The notes under the pieces: model-generated
What the model was told of the DNA's origin: nothing
Database searches by the model: none
The model's input: only the letters and a program-made list of their open reading frames with translations
Assembly: GCF_900182725.1 (NCBI RefSeq)
Contig: NZ_FXTO01000028.1
Span: 1 to 44,445, forward strand
Source of the DNA: Thalassovita litoralis
GTDB taxonomy: Bacteria > Pseudomonadota > Alphaproteobacteria > Rhodobacterales > Rhodobacteraceae
Direction of reading: 5' to 3'
Length of the DNA stretch: 44,445 nt
Made by a program: the position numbers and the translations under genes
Shown: positions 1 to 7,823 of the stretch, piece after piece
Position numbering within the stretch: position 1 is the first letter of the stretch
How the letters are laid out: each line of letters opens with the position of its first letter

Positions 1-1
1 C

Positions 2-415
2 GGTGTGGCCCTCGGCCGGAAATCCTGGCTCTTCGCCGGATCAGAGCGCGGCGGACATCGCGCCGCCGCCATCTACACGCTGATCGGCACGGCCAAGCTC
101 AACGACATCGACCCGCAGGCATGGCTCGGCGATACGACCCCACCAAGCAAGAACTGGAATCTGCTTACAGAGGGTTCACATTGGCACCCACGACATGAGG
201 AAATCATGGATCACATTCTTTGTCGTGCTGCCCTTCGAGGAATCCAAGCTGTCAGGTATGATGAAGGTAGTTTTCTAACCTCAAATCCAGATGCACTTGC
301 AATGCACTTGGATGGTGAATTGGTAAGGCTGTCGGGTCGCTCTGGTCAGAAACCCCTGCTTACGATCACCGATACCTATGGACGACAACATAAAAGATGG
401 GGCGGAAAACTGTAG
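2..415 (+). pseudogene. IS66-family transposase C-terminal fragment fused to unrelated sequence
   Basis: The reading frame is open at the window edge. Its first ~45 residues (ALGRKSWLFAGSERGG, then IYTLIGTAKLNDIDPQAWL) match the conserved C-terminal end of IS66-family DDE transposases. Instead of the usual short tail, the frame runs on from about base 136 into ~90 residues I do not recognise and stops at 415. The transposase therefore looks truncated by a rearrangement, with the rest being sequence from another source. No inverted repeat is visible on this side. It lies upstream of a tyrosine recombinase, as expected in a mobile region. The IS66 assignment is firm; the origin of the tail is unknown. 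Confidence 0.75.
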
Positions 416-505
416 CGGGCCTAAACTTCCCAATCCAGCTTATCAACAGTGCGCTTTAACACATCGAAGCTGAACCCGATGAATTTGAGAGGATAGATTT
501 GCAAC

Positions 506-1510
506 ATGGCAAAGCGTGAACTTCCCAAGCATGTCTATCGGCAGCGCAACGGGCTGTATTTTCAGCGGCGCGGGTGGCCTTCCTTAAAATTCCAGAATGA
601 CTTTGGAACACCGGAATTCTGGGCAGAATATGCCAGCATCCTGAATGGGGAAAGCAAGCCTTCGCGGGTATCTACCCGCTCTTTCCGGGCATTGGTTGCG
701 AATTACCGCAAGTCTCCGCGTTATCGTCGGCTCAAGCCACGCACGGCGCTGGATTACGACAAATATCTTGATTTCTTCTGTGATAAGATGGGCGATACTA
801 ATCCGGCCAACATGAAGCGCAAGGATGTGATCCGCCTGCGGGATGCGAACGCCGAAAAGGCGTATTTCGCAAACTACTCTTTGCGGGTGCTGCGTGTTCT
901 GATGGAGCATTGCGTCGATCTGGGTTGGCGGGAAACCAATCCTGCCAAGGGGGTTCCCGAACTGAAAACCCAAAAGACCGAACGCGAACCGTGGCCGCGT
1001 CAATTGCTGGACACCTATCGCGCGGCTTGCCCTATAGGCACCCGTGAACGGCTTGTGATGGAACTTTGCGTTGGCACTGGTCAGCGCATTGGTGATGTTT
1101 TGGAAATGCGTTGGTCCGACATTCAAGACGGTGCCATTGTCGTGCAGCAGAACAAAACCAACAAGGTTCTCTGGGTGCCTATCTTGCCTGAATTGCAAGC
1201 GGCGCTGGATCAGGCCAGCCGCCATTCGGTGTTTATCCTGACGAATGAGAGGGGAACCAATCGTTGGTCCTATCGTGGCGCATCGCAGGCGGTGCGCAAG
1301 GTGCGCGAACAGATTGGGGCTGTGAACTATGACATTCACAGTTGGCGCTACAATGCCGCCTGTGAGTTGCTGGAAGCTGGGTGTGAGGACGATCTGATCG
1401 CCGCAGTTACGGGCCAAAGCCCCGCGATGGTGCTGCACTATACCAAGAAAGTTCGGCAGAAACTCAGGGCGATTCAGGCGCAAAATATGCGCGTTGGGCA
1501 AAACCCCTAA
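506..1510 (+). CDS. Phage-type tyrosine recombinase / integrase
   Basis: This is a 334-residue site-specific recombinase that would integrate or excise a genomic island. The N-terminal ~55 residues look like a short arm-type DNA-binding segment, followed by a SAM-like core-binding domain (about 60-160) and a catalytic domain (about 170-325). The catalytic signature is visible: Arg in GTGQRIGDVLEMRW, Lys in QQNKTNK, His and Arg in IHSWRYN, and Tyr in VLHYTKK. The box normally reading TGH reads TGQ here, a known kind of variation. It starts at ATG 506. It sits about 350 bp from the 3' end of tRNA-Cys and points towards it, the usual layout of an integrase beside its attachment site. Confidence 0.9.
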   Translation: MAKRELPKHVYRQRNGLYFQRRGWPSLKFQNDFGTPEFWAEYASILNGESKPSRVSTRSFRALVANYRKSPRYRRLKPRTALDYDKYLDFFCDKMGDTNPANMKRKDVIRLRDANAEKAYFANYSLRVLRVLMEHCVDLGWRETNPAKGVPELKTQKTEREPWPRQLLDTYRAACPIGTRERLVMELCVGTGQRIGDVLEMRWSDIQDGAIVVQQNKTNKVLWVPILPELQAALDQASRHSVFILTNERGTNRWSYRGASQAVRKVREQIGAVNYDIHSWRYNAACELLEAGCEDDLIAAVTGQSPAMVLHYTKKVRQKLRAIQAQNMRVGQNP

Positions 1511-1552
1511 AAAATCCAGCACAACACAAACCACACACAGGGCGGAAACGGC

Positions 1553-1759
1553 ATGGCTGACCTCATCGTGATATTATTCGCTCTGTGGCTTGTCCTTTGG
1601 TTCTACATCTTCTTGCCCGCCAGAATGGCAAGTAACCGAGGACGCAGCGCATTGATTTGGGTGCTGGTCTCTTTGGTTTTCAGTCCACTGTTGGCAATCT
1701 TTCTGCTGCTGGTTCTAGGCCGGGCCACTTCCGCATGGAAATCACAAGCAAAGGCCTAG
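1553..1759 (+). CDS. Small two-helix membrane protein of the integrase region
   Basis: A 68-residue protein with two hydrophobic stretches (about residues 3-23 and 33-56) joined by a short basic loop (PARMASNRGR). The N-terminus is probably outside or in the membrane and the C-terminus (SAWKSQAKA) basic. It starts 43 bp after the integrase stop, in the same orientation, and is followed by the tRNA-Cys 3' end. I do not recognise the family; short proteins of this kind are common passengers of islands and prophages. Confidence 0.5.
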   Translation: MADLIVILFALWLVLWFYIFLPARMASNRGRSALIWVLVSLVFSPLLAIFLLLVLGRATSAWKSQAKA

Positions 1760-1865
1760 CGTTTCACCATGCCTTTGCGAACAGAACAAAAACAGAATAT
1801 TTAGACATTTGTTTAGACGCAAAAGCTTGCGTCCGGCGTCATTCTTCTAAGTGATTGATTTTATT

Positions 1866-1939
1866 TGGAGGCGAGTACCGGAATCGAACCGGTGTACACG
1901 GATTTGCAATCCGCTGCGTCACCACTCCGCCAACTCGCC
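1866..1939 (-). tRNA. tRNA-Cys (GCA)
   Basis: On the minus strand the sequence folds as a class I tRNA. The acceptor stem is GGCGAGT/ACTCGCC, the T-arm loop TTCGATT, the discriminator T (typical of tRNA-Cys), and CCA is encoded at 1866-1868. The anticodon loop ATTGCAAAT contains GCA. Its 3' end faces the integrase at 506-1510, which suggests that it is the attachment site of the element to its left. Confidence 0.95.
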
Positions 1940-1957
1940 GCCATGGTGTAGTGATGG

Positions 1958-1986
1958 CAATTAGAGCATATAGAAACGGAGCGCAA
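1958..1986 (-). promoter_or_regulatory. Candidate promoter of tRNA-Cys
   Basis: Minus-strand TTGCGC (-35, 1981-1986) and TAATTG (-10, 1958-1963) are separated by 17 bp and lie 18 bp upstream of the tRNA 5' end. The -35 is weaker than TTGACA, but the spacing and position fit. This comes from pattern reading only. Confidence 0.4.
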
Positions 1987-2262
1987 GAGCGAACCTTGGT
2001 GTGAAGCCCCCCTTCTGGGGAGGCTTCCAGATATGCTTGGAAGACCTAATAGGATTTTAAGGACGGCAGAGCCAAATCATACCCGCCAAGCAAAGGCGGG
2101 ATGGTCCGAACATAGGTCAAAGCTTTCGGAATACGCACACCCACGCCCCCAAAGCACGATCCGAGCCGCGATAAATTCGGGATGTGACCCAGATCAAAGA
2201 AAAAACATTCCGAATCCCATATGCGTCTTCATAGGACACGCGTCAGATTTTATGAGGATGCT
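1987..2262. other. Non-coding gap with two hairpins
   Basis: No convincing gene is seen between the tRNA-Cys promoter and the small gene at 2263. Two strong inverted repeats are present. One is at 2003-2027: GAAGCC plus CCCC, loop TTCT, then GGGG, a bulged A, and GGCTTC. The other is CCCGCC/GGCGGG at 2082-2100. Neither is followed by a T-run on either strand, so they are not classic terminators. They could be part of a small RNA or a leader of the downstream gene. Confidence 0.4.
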
Positions 2263-2448
2263 ATGCTCAGACTGGCTTCGATTTTATATTCGTTGATTGG
2301 CACCACGATTGCCGGGACTTTGGTCATTGCGGCCCTGACGATGGGGTATGACACATTGCAGCCCATTCTGGTTGCGGCCGCCGCCGGGTTCGTGGTGGCA
2401 CTGCCGGTCGCGTGGCTGGTGGCCAAGGGCATCGTCGATAATAACTGA
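2263..2448 (+). CDS. Short conserved membrane protein (two helices)
   Basis: A 61-residue protein, MLRLASILYS onward, with two hydrophobic helices (about residues 4-27 and 33-56). I chose ATG 2263 over the in-frame ATG at 2221 because GAGG at 2254-2257 stands 5 nt before it and homologues, as I recall them, begin at this Met. The family is short and widespread in Rhodobacteraceae; related entries are sometimes labelled with enzyme names such as CTP synthetase, which nothing in this sequence supports. It faces the convergent esterase gene and is separated from it by a terminator hairpin. Its function is unknown. Confidence 0.7.
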   Translation: MLRLASILYSLIGTTIAGTLVIAALTMGYDTLQPILVAAAAGFVVALPVAWLVAKGIVDNN

Positions 2449-2479
2449 TCTTTGGTTTGTTTCGCTCCGGCGGAACATG

Positions 2480-2526
2480 GGCGATGGCGGTACGAGGGAG
2501 GGGTCCCCGTTGGGGCCGCCATCGCC
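2480..2526. terminator. Hairpin between convergent genes
   Basis: GGCGATGGCGG (2480-2490) pairs perfectly with CCGCCATCGCC (2516-2526), giving an 11-bp stem with a 25-nt loop. It lies exactly between the stops of the convergent genes at 2448 and 2534. There is no long T-run (AACTTTGTT follows on the plus strand), so it is a probable but not textbook bidirectional terminator. Confidence 0.55.
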
Positions 2527-2533
2527 AACTTTG

Positions 2534-3292
2534 TTACATATTCAGCCAGGTACGCACTGCGGCTTCGAATTCGCGCGGTTTGTCAGCGTGCAGCCAATGC
2601 CCTGCACCGGGAATCTTAGCGAATTTTGTGTTCGGGAACAGGGCTTTGATCGTGTCCCGATGGCCCGGCGTTACATAATGGGATGCGCCCCCGGTCAGGA
2701 ATAGAACGGGTTTAGCAAATTTCCCGCTGATCTGCGGAAAGCTAAGGATTTTCGGCATTTCCTGCGCCAGTACATCCAGATTTAGCCGCCACTTTTTCGC
2801 AGACACATCCAAGGATTGCGTGAAAAACACCGGCAGGATCGGATCGTCGATCATGGATCGCAACTGTGCTTCGGCATCTGATCGTTTGGTTATGGCGTTC
2901 AGGTCAATTGCTTTCATCGCCTTGATGTATTCGATCTGGGAATGCCCATAGCTGACCGGCGCAATATCGGCCACGATCAGGCGGTTCACCAAATCGGGGT
3001 ATTTCAGCGCCAGCACCATCGCCGCCTTACCGCCCATCGAATGCCCCAGCACATCCATTGGCGCCCCGTGGGCGCGGATCACGGCGGCCAGATCTTCGGC
3101 CATGTCCTCATAGGAATGGCTGTCATAGCAAGGGCTGTAACCGTGGTTGCGTTGATCTACGGCAATCACCTGCCGTTCATCTGACAGGCGTTTGGCGATC
3201 ACGCCCCAATTCCGCCCAGAGCCATACAAGCCGTGGACAATCAGCAGCGCGGGGTTGGCGGTGGGGGTGCCGTGGGCAATCTGGTTCAACAT
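2534..3292 (-). CDS. Alpha/beta-hydrolase (YbfF-like esterase)
   Basis: A 252-residue alpha/beta-fold hydrolase, probably a cytoplasmic carboxylesterase. The HG oxyanion motif (IVHGLYGSGRNWG), the nucleophile elbow GHSMGG and the catalytic His in GAGHWLHADKP are all present. The overall pattern (VDQRNHGYSP, then SMGGKAAM) resembles the YbfF esterase group. I start at the Met beginning MLNQIAHG (3292); the frame is open 14 codons further upstream, and the Met at 3313 is a possible alternative because ribosome-binding signals are weak at both. It is divergent from the small gene at 3382 with about 90 bp between. The substrate cannot be read from sequence. Confidence 0.85.
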   Translation of the reverse strand: MLNQIAHGTPTANPALLIVHGLYGSGRNWGVIAKRLSDERQVIAVDQRNHGYSPCYDSHSYEDMAEDLAAVIRAHGAPMDVLGHSMGGKAAMVLALKYPDLVNRLIVADIAPVSYGHSQIEYIKAMKAIDLNAITKRSDAEAQLRSMIDDPILPVFFTQSLDVSAKKWRLNLDVLAQEMPKILSFPQISGKFAKPVLFLTGGASHYVTPGHRDTIKALFPNTKFAKIPGAGHWLHADKPREFEAAVRTWLNM

Positions 3293-3381
3293 AACCTGTG
3301 CATAGCGCCGCATCAGATGCTTTTCCAGCGGCATTGTGCGACACCGGGGCTTGCGTTATTTTTCATGGCGGAGAGTGGTAC

Positions 3382-3756
3382 GTGATCGACGAAAAAACAA
3401 TCACCCGGATGGCAACAGAGCTGGAGGCGTTACTGGCCGAAAAATGCGGTCAAACCTCTGGCCCGTTTGCGCTGCGCCTGAAGCGCGGGGTGCGCCGCGC
3501 ACCCCGGTCCGTTCGTCATGCGGCTGATGGCTTTGCGCTGGCATTCACGCAAATGGGGCATCCAAAACTGGCGCGCCTGATGGATGCGTCGAAGGTGAAC
3601 GATCAATACGACATCCTGCGCAGCTACTTGCGCGGCATTGACGTGGCCGACCGGCGCAAGGGGCTGTTGCTCAGCGTGCTGGGCAGCGTGTCGTTTAGTC
3701 TGCTGGCGATGCTGGCGCTGTTGCTGATTTTTCTGCGGTGGCGGGGCTATCTGTAA
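3382..3756 (+). CDS. Hypothetical protein with C-terminal membrane anchor
   Basis: A 124-residue protein starting at GTG 3382, preceded by GGAGAG at 3370-3375. The N-terminal ~95 residues are soluble and basic (ALRLKRGVRRAPRSVRHAADG). A single hydrophobic helix near the C-terminus (LLLSVLGSVSFSLLAMLALLLIFL) ends with RWRGYL, so the protein is probably tail-anchored with the bulk in the cytoplasm. I do not recognise the family. Its 3' end overlaps the convergent DUF817-like gene by 62 bp. The upstream extension to 3298 looks non-coding and would run almost into the esterase start. Confidence 0.6.
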   Translation: MIDEKTITRMATELEALLAEKCGQTSGPFALRLKRGVRRAPRSVRHAADGFALAFTQMGHPKLARLMDASKVNDQYDILRSYLRGIDVADRRKGLLLSVLGSVSFSLLAMLALLLIFLRWRGYL

Positions 3757-4597
3757 CCCGTGGACTGCGCTGCAACGCGCCACGGAACACCAGCGTCACG
3801 GTGACAAAGCTGACATACAGCAGCAGATACCACGACCCCATCTTGGCGAAGCTAACCTGATCGAACGGGTTTTGTCCGGCATACAGCCATGTACCTGTCA
3901 TCGTGCCGATGTTTTCGGCCAGCCACAGAAAGAAGCTGGAAAAGAAAGCGGCCAGCGGCAGGGGCATCCAGTACCAGTTTTCCCCAATCCGAAACCAGAT
4001 GCGGGTACGCAGGTACAGCAGCACCGTCGCCGCAAAAAGGATAACGCGAATATCAGGCAGGAAATGATGCGCAAAGAAATTCACATAGATCGCCCCAGCC
4101 AGCACAAGGGATGACCAGAACGGCGGATAGGGGGCGAATTGCATGTCAAACAAACGGATGACCCGCGCCATGTAACTTCCAACGGATGCGTACATAAACC
4201 CGGAAAACAGCGGCACGCCCCATAGCTTCAACAGGCCCGGTTCGGGGTAGGACCAGCTTCCGGCCTGAACCTTGAACAGCTCCATCACGGTGCCGGTCAG
4301 ATGGAACAGCAAGATCACTTTTGCCTCGTCCCAGCTTTCCAGCTTTAGCGCCAGAAACAGGACTTGCAGGCCAATCGCGACGATAACCAGCGCATCATAT
4401 CGGTGTAGCATCCAATCGGGTTGCCAGATTGCACGGGTCAGCAGGATCGCCCCCAGCAGGCAAATACCGAACAGGCAGGCCCATCCCTGTTTCAGAACGA
4501 ACATCACAAATTCAGCCATATAATGCGGAAGATGCGCGCGCATCCGGTCGCCCAATTGGCGTTCGATCCGCAATGTCAGAGGGGCATGGTGAACCAT
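3695..4597 (-). CDS. DUF817-family integral membrane protein
   Basis: About 300 residues with seven to eight hydrophobic segments. Conserved polar pieces include KVQAGSWSYPEP, LFSGFMYASVGSYM and AENIGTMTGTWLYAGQ, which match my recollection of the DUF817 family of bacterial inner-membrane proteins. The function is unknown. The C-terminal tail is rich in Ala, Pro and Ser. ATG 4597 is preferred to the TTG four codons upstream; no clear Shine-Dalgarno site is seen, and Met codons at 4543 and 4519 are alternatives. The gene converges on and overlaps the gene at 3382-3756. Confidence 0.75.
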   Translation of the reverse strand: MVHHAPLTLRIERQLGDRMRAHLPHYMAEFVMFVLKQGWACLFGICLLGAILLTRAIWQPDWMLHRYDALVIVAIGLQVLFLALKLESWDEAKVILLFHLTGTVMELFKVQAGSWSYPEPGLLKLWGVPLFSGFMYASVGSYMARVIRLFDMQFAPYPPFWSSLVLAGAIYVNFFAHHFLPDIRVILFAATVLLYLRTRIWFRIGENWYWMPLPLAAFFSSFFLWLAENIGTMTGTWLYAGQNPFDQVSFAKMGSWYLLLYVSFVTVTLVFRGALQRSPRVTDSPATAEKSATAPASPAD

Positions 4598-4637
4598 ATA
4601 AATCGTCAATCAATATCGCAAAAGGAATGGCCGATAT

Positions 4638-4673
4638 AAAAACACCGCCGCAGGGATGTCCAGCGGCGGTGTT
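4638..4673 (-). terminator. Rho-independent terminator of glyA
   Basis: AACACCGCCGC (4641-4651) pairs perfectly with GCGGCGGTGTT (4663-4673) around an 11-nt loop. Read on the minus strand it is followed by TTTTATAT. It stands 28 bp after the glyA stop. Confidence 0.9.
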
Positions 4674-4701
4674 CATTCAGGTGATTAGCCCGGTTATCCG
4701 A

Positions 4702-5985
4702 TTACAGGTTCGGATACAGCGGGAACTGCTGGCACAGGGCTTCGACCTTGGCTTTTACCTCGGCTTCGACTTCGGCGTTGCCGTCTTCGCCATTGGCGGC
4801 CAGACCGTCGACCACTTCGACAATCCAATCAGCAATCTGACGGAACTCTGCCTCGCCAAAGCCGCGGGTCGTGCCTGCGGGGGTGCCCAGACGGATGCCC
4901 GAAGTAACCATCGGTTTTTCCGGGTCGAACGGAATGCCGTTCTTGTTACAGGTGATGTGCGCGCGGCCCAGTGCCTTTTCGGTGGCGTTGCCCTTTACCC
5001 CTTTGGGGCGCAGGTCGACCAGCATCACATGGGTGTCGGTGCCGCCGGTCACGATGTCCAGCCCGCCCTTCATCAACTGATCGGCCAGTGCGGCGGCATT
5101 GGCGCGAACCTGTTTCTGGTAGGTCTTGAATTCGGGACGCAGCGCTTCGCCAAAGGCGACGGCCTTCGCGGCGATCACATGCATCAGCGGGCCGCCCTGA
5201 ATGCCGGGGAAGATGGCCGAGTTGACCTTTTTCGCGATCTCTTCGTTGTTGGTCAGGATCATGCCGCCGCGCGGGCCGCGCAGGGTTTTGTGGGTCGTGG
5301 TCGTGGCCACATCGGCATAGGGGAAGGGGCTGGGATGTTCACCCGCCGCAACCAGCCCGGCAAAGTGGGCCATGTCCACCATCAGGAACGCACCAACGCT
5401 ATCCGCGATTTCGCGCATCTTGGCAAAGTCGATCTGGCGCGGGATGGCCGAACCACCGGCGATGATCATTTTGGGTTTGTGTTCGTCTGCCAGCGCCTGA
5501 ACCTGATCGTAATCCAGCAGGCTGTCCTGTTTGCGCACACCGTATTGGATGGCGTTGAACCATTTGCCCGACTGGTTCGGCTTTGCGCCGTGGGTCAGGT
5601 GGCCGCCTGCGTCCAGCGACATGCCCAGAATGGTGTCGCCCGGTTGCAGCAGCGCGTTGAACACGCCTTGGTTGGCCTGGCTGCCCGAGTTGGGCTGCAC
5701 GTTGGCAAATTCACAACCAAACAGTTCCTTGGCGCGGTCGATGGCCAGATTTTCGGCCACGTCTACGTATTGGCAACCGCCATAGTAGCGGCGCCCCGGA
5801 TAACCTTCGGCGTATTTGTTGGTCATGACAGAGCCCTGGGCTTCCATCACAGCGGCGGAAACGATGTTTTCGGACGCGATCAGTTCGATCTCGTGGCGCT
5901 GGCGGCCCAGTTCGTCGGTGATCGACTTGTACAGCTCGGGGTCGCGCGATGCGAGCGCCTCGGTGAAGAAACCGGTATCGGACAT
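4702..5985 (-). CDS. glyA: Serine hydroxymethyltransferase
   Basis: A PLP enzyme of the cytoplasm that interconverts serine plus tetrahydrofolate with glycine plus 5,10-methylene-tetrahydrofolate, the main source of one-carbon units. It has 427 residues, the normal length. The PLP-binding lysine is Lys233 in [14 protein letters not shown]. Also visible are the N-terminal SENIVS motif, [23 protein letters not shown], the VDMAHFAGL aspartate/histidine region and SGIRLGTPA near the C-terminus. The C-terminal part has an acidic, Glu- and Lys-rich stretch ([13 protein letters not shown]). It is divergent from nadK (174 bp between) and ends at its own terminator, so it is monocistronic. Confidence 0.98.
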   Translation of the reverse strand: MSDTGFFTEALASRDPELYKSITDELGRQRHEIELIASENIVSAAVMEAQGSVMTNKYAEGYPGRRYYGGCQYVDVAENLAIDRAKELFGCEFANVQPNSGSQANQGVFNALLQPGDTILGMSLDAGGHLTHGAKPNQSGKWFNAIQYGVRKQDSLLDYDQVQALADEHKPKMIIAGGSAIPRQIDFAKMREIADSVGAFLMVDMAHFAGLVAAGEHPSPFPYADVATTTTHKTLRGPRGGMILTNNEEIAKKVNSAIFPGIQGGPLMHVIAAKAVAFGEALRPEFKTYQKQVRANAAALADQLMKGGLDIVTGGTDTHVMLVDLRPKGVKGNATEKALGRAHITCNKNGIPFDPEKPMVTSGIRLGTPAGTTRGFGEAEFRQIADWIVEVVDGLAANGEDGNAEVEAEVKAKVEALCQQFPLYPNL

Positions 5986-6159
5986 TCAATTGCTCCGTCA
6001 TGGCAGTTGGGATGGCGCGTAAGTAAAGGAAACCGATGCCAGAAGAAAGCCCGGAATGCGACCATGCGGCACCATATGGCGGCAGGGCTGGTGCCTTGCG
6101 TGAACTTGTGGTTCGATTAGGAACGGTTTGGCCCGCTTCGGAAACAGGGATAGGCATAA

Positions 6160-6921
6160 ATGACCCTTCGCATTGCGTTTACTGCCAGTGACGCGCACTC
6201 GGCCCAGACGGCCCGCGCCGCCCTGATTGGTCGCTATGGCAACACGCCCGAAGAACAGGCCCATATCATCGTGGCCTTGGGCGGGGATGGGTTCATGTTG
6301 CAGACCTTGCACCGCACACAACATCTGGATTTGCCGGTTTATGGGATGAACCGGGGAACCGTCGGGTTCCTGATGAATGAATATAGCGAAACCGATCTGA
6401 TGGACCGGCTGTCAGATGCCGAAGAAGCGGTGATTAACCCGCTGTCGATGAAAGCAACCTGCGCAGACGGCCATGTGCATCATGCGCTGGCGATCAACGA
6501 AGTGTCCGTTCTGCGCGCCGGACCACAGGCGGCGAAGCTGCGGATTACCATTGATGGGCGGCTGCGGATGGAAGAATTGGTTTGCGACGGGGCGCTGATT
6601 GCCACGCCTGCCGGGTCCACGGCCTATAACTATTCGGCGCATGGGCCGATTCTGCCGATTGGGTCCGATGTACTGGCGCTGACCGCGATTGCCCCATTCC
6701 GGCCCCGCCGCTGGCGCGGGGCGCTGTTGCCGAAAACCGCCCATGTGCGGTTCGATGTGCGCGACCCGGAAAAACGCCCCGTCATGGCCGAGGCTGACAG
6801 CTATTCGGTGGAAAAAGTAATCAGTGTTGAAATCAAATCTGAACCCGACATCAAGCACCGCATCCTGTTTGACCCCGGTCACGGGCTGGAAGAACGGCTG
6901 ATCCGCGAGCAATTTGTCTGA
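6160..6921 (+). CDS. nadK: NAD kinase
   Basis: Phosphorylates NAD+ to NADP+ using ATP or polyphosphate in the cytoplasm. It has 253 residues, the short alphaproteobacterial form. The GGDG motif is at 41-44, YGMNRGTVGFL at about 61-71, the NE/D motif in ALAINEVSVLR at about 109-119 and TPAGSTAYNYSAHGP at about 149-163. It is divergent from glyA and converges on the CIA30-like gene with only 27 bp between stops. It begins at ATG 6160 with a purine-rich AGGGATAGG upstream. Confidence 0.96.
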   Translation: MTLRIAFTASDAHSAQTARAALIGRYGNTPEEQAHIIVALGGDGFMLQTLHRTQHLDLPVYGMNRGTVGFLMNEYSETDLMDRLSDAEEAVINPLSMKATCADGHVHHALAINEVSVLRAGPQAAKLRITIDGRLRMEELVCDGALIATPAGSTAYNYSAHGPILPIGSDVLALTAIAPFRPRRWRGALLPKTAHVRFDVRDPEKRPVMAEADSYSVEKVISVEIKSEPDIKHRILFDPGHGLEERLIREQFV

Positions 6922-6948
6922 CGGGACGGCCCAATTGGTGCCGCTGGG

Positions 6949-7350
6949 TCAGTAGAATTGCAGGCGGGCAATATTCAAATCCTGTACCGTGGCATCCGGG
7001 TCTACGATCACGCCATAGCTGTGGATTGCTTCGGGGCGGGGTAGTCGGCGCAACACGCCACCAACGGGCCGGAACTGAAAAAACGGCAGGTTCAGCGTGA
7101 CCCAATCAGCCGGGGCGATGAAACCCGCCTGATAGCTTTGGCCTGGGCGCATAGATTGCGTGCGCAGCGCCATAACGCAGCTTTGCCCTGCCCCGCGCAC
7201 CGTGATCAGCAGCCCCCGCGCTTTGGCAGTCAGCGGATAGGTCAGCTGATGCAGCGCCCCAGCCACCAGCGGATGCGCTTGCAACGGGGCAGGCCGCAGA
7301 ACCGGGCGGGGGGCTTTAGGTTCGGTGACGAAATCATCGAACAGCATCAT
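6949..7350 (-). CDS. CIA30-like protein lacking the usual N-terminal half
   Basis: 133 residues. From about residue 35 on, the sequence resembles the C-terminal half of the CIA30 (complex I intermediate-associated protein 30) beta-sandwich: ARGLLITVRGAG, SYQAGFIAPADWVTLNLPFFQF, then SYGVIVDPDATVQDLNIARLQFY. The familiar N-terminal VSDQVMGG and LENNGGF motifs are absent and are replaced by a Pro-rich stretch (EPKAPRPVLRPAP), so this is a short variant or a remnant. It starts with a double ATG at 7350. A perfect GTTC-N7-GTTC LexA box lies 24 bp upstream, and the IS1595 transposon is inserted 71 bp upstream. The family call is moderate; the function is unknown. Confidence 0.55.
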   Translation of the reverse strand: MMLFDDFVTEPKAPRPVLRPAPLQAHPLVAGALHQLTYPLTAKARGLLITVRGAGQSCVMALRTQSMRPGQSYQAGFIAPADWVTLNLPFFQFRPVGGVLRRLPRPEAIHSYGVIVDPDATVQDLNIARLQFY

Positions 7351-7373
7351 GATGGGCGACTCCGCAAAGCTAT

Positions 7374-7388
7374 GTTCTTATTTTGTTC
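7374..7388 (-). promoter_or_regulatory. LexA (SOS) box of the alphaproteobacterial type
   Basis: GTTC (7374-7377), seven bases, then GTTC (7385-7388); on the minus strand GAAC-N7-GAAC. This is the exact direct-repeat consensus bound by alphaproteobacterial LexA. On the minus strand a -35-like TTGCGT (complement of 7403-7408) and a CAAAAT -10 that starts in the box, 17 bp apart, complete a plausible promoter for the CIA30-like gene. Confidence 0.7.
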
Positions 7389-7412
7389 TCAATAGCATCC
7401 GAACGCAATCCC

Positions 7413-7420
7413 AAAAGAAA
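7413..7420. repeat. Left copy of 8-bp target-site duplication
   Basis: AAAAGAAA directly abuts the left inverted repeat. The identical octamer at 9716-9723 abuts the right one. An 8-bp duplication is the length reported for IS1595-family transposition. Confidence 0.93.
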
Positions 7421-7444
7421 GGCGATTGTATATTTGACAAACCA
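7421..7444 (+). repeat. Left terminal inverted repeat (IRL)
   Basis: Starts GGCGATTGTATATTTGACAA and continues ACCA. All 24 bases are identical to the inverted right end at 9692-9715; the two ends diverge at the 25th base. Confidence 0.95.
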
Positions 7445-7483
7445 GTTTTCCCGAGCGATCACGCAACAGCGTGACAGGCCGGA

Positions 7484-7627
7484 TCAGTCGCTGGACGCTT
7501 TGTCGTCCTTCGGCTTCTGTTTCACCAGCTTCCTAAGCTTCTCGTTGAACCGTGCTTCGTCGTCATCCGTCCCGAGTTCGCGGGCGGCTTCCTTGAAGCG
7601 GTCAAGTTGGGTTTTGTCTTTTTCCAT
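7484..7627 (-). CDS. Small charged passenger protein
   Basis: 47 residues, MEKDKTQLDRFKEAARELGTD onward, highly charged and predicted helical (FKEAARELGTDDDEARFNEKLRKLVKQKP). It resembles short proteins of unknown function common in alphaproteobacterial genomes and phages, with an Asp/Glu-rich turn between two amphipathic helices. I start at ATG 7627; the frame stays open upstream to 7675 but that stretch looks untranslated. It lies 40 bp inside the left inverted repeat, divergent from the tRNA gene. A small CACGC/GCGTG hairpin follows at 7460-7473. Function unknown. Confidence 0.6.
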   Translation of the reverse strand: MEKDKTQLDRFKEAARELGTDDDEARFNEKLRKLVKQKPKDDKASSD

Positions 7628-7823
7628 AACCACATCATAGTGATTCGGCCCGGCGGGAACCACACGGCACAACACTCTTTGCGTGTTAATCTAACGCAAT
7701 TTGCAAAATCTAGTATAATCAAATAGTTACAATGATCCATTGGGATAAACGCAGTTTGACGTTGACTCCCAGCCCCTTGATGCCACACGATATTGCGCAA
7801 GCGGGGCTTCCTCGCACAACATA

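Noticed and set aside
584-1534. 316-codon open frame antisense to the integrase
   Set aside because: The integrase frame has all catalytic residues; the reverse frame shows no motif.
1784-1798. GAAC-N7-GAAT near the tRNA-Cys 3' end as a LexA box
   Set aside because: One mismatch and no gene start nearby in either direction to be controlled.
4429-6120. 563-codon open frame antisense to glyA
   Set aside because: Shadow of glyA: skewed composition ([10 protein letters not shown]-type repeats), no ribosome-binding site, spans the glyA terminator.
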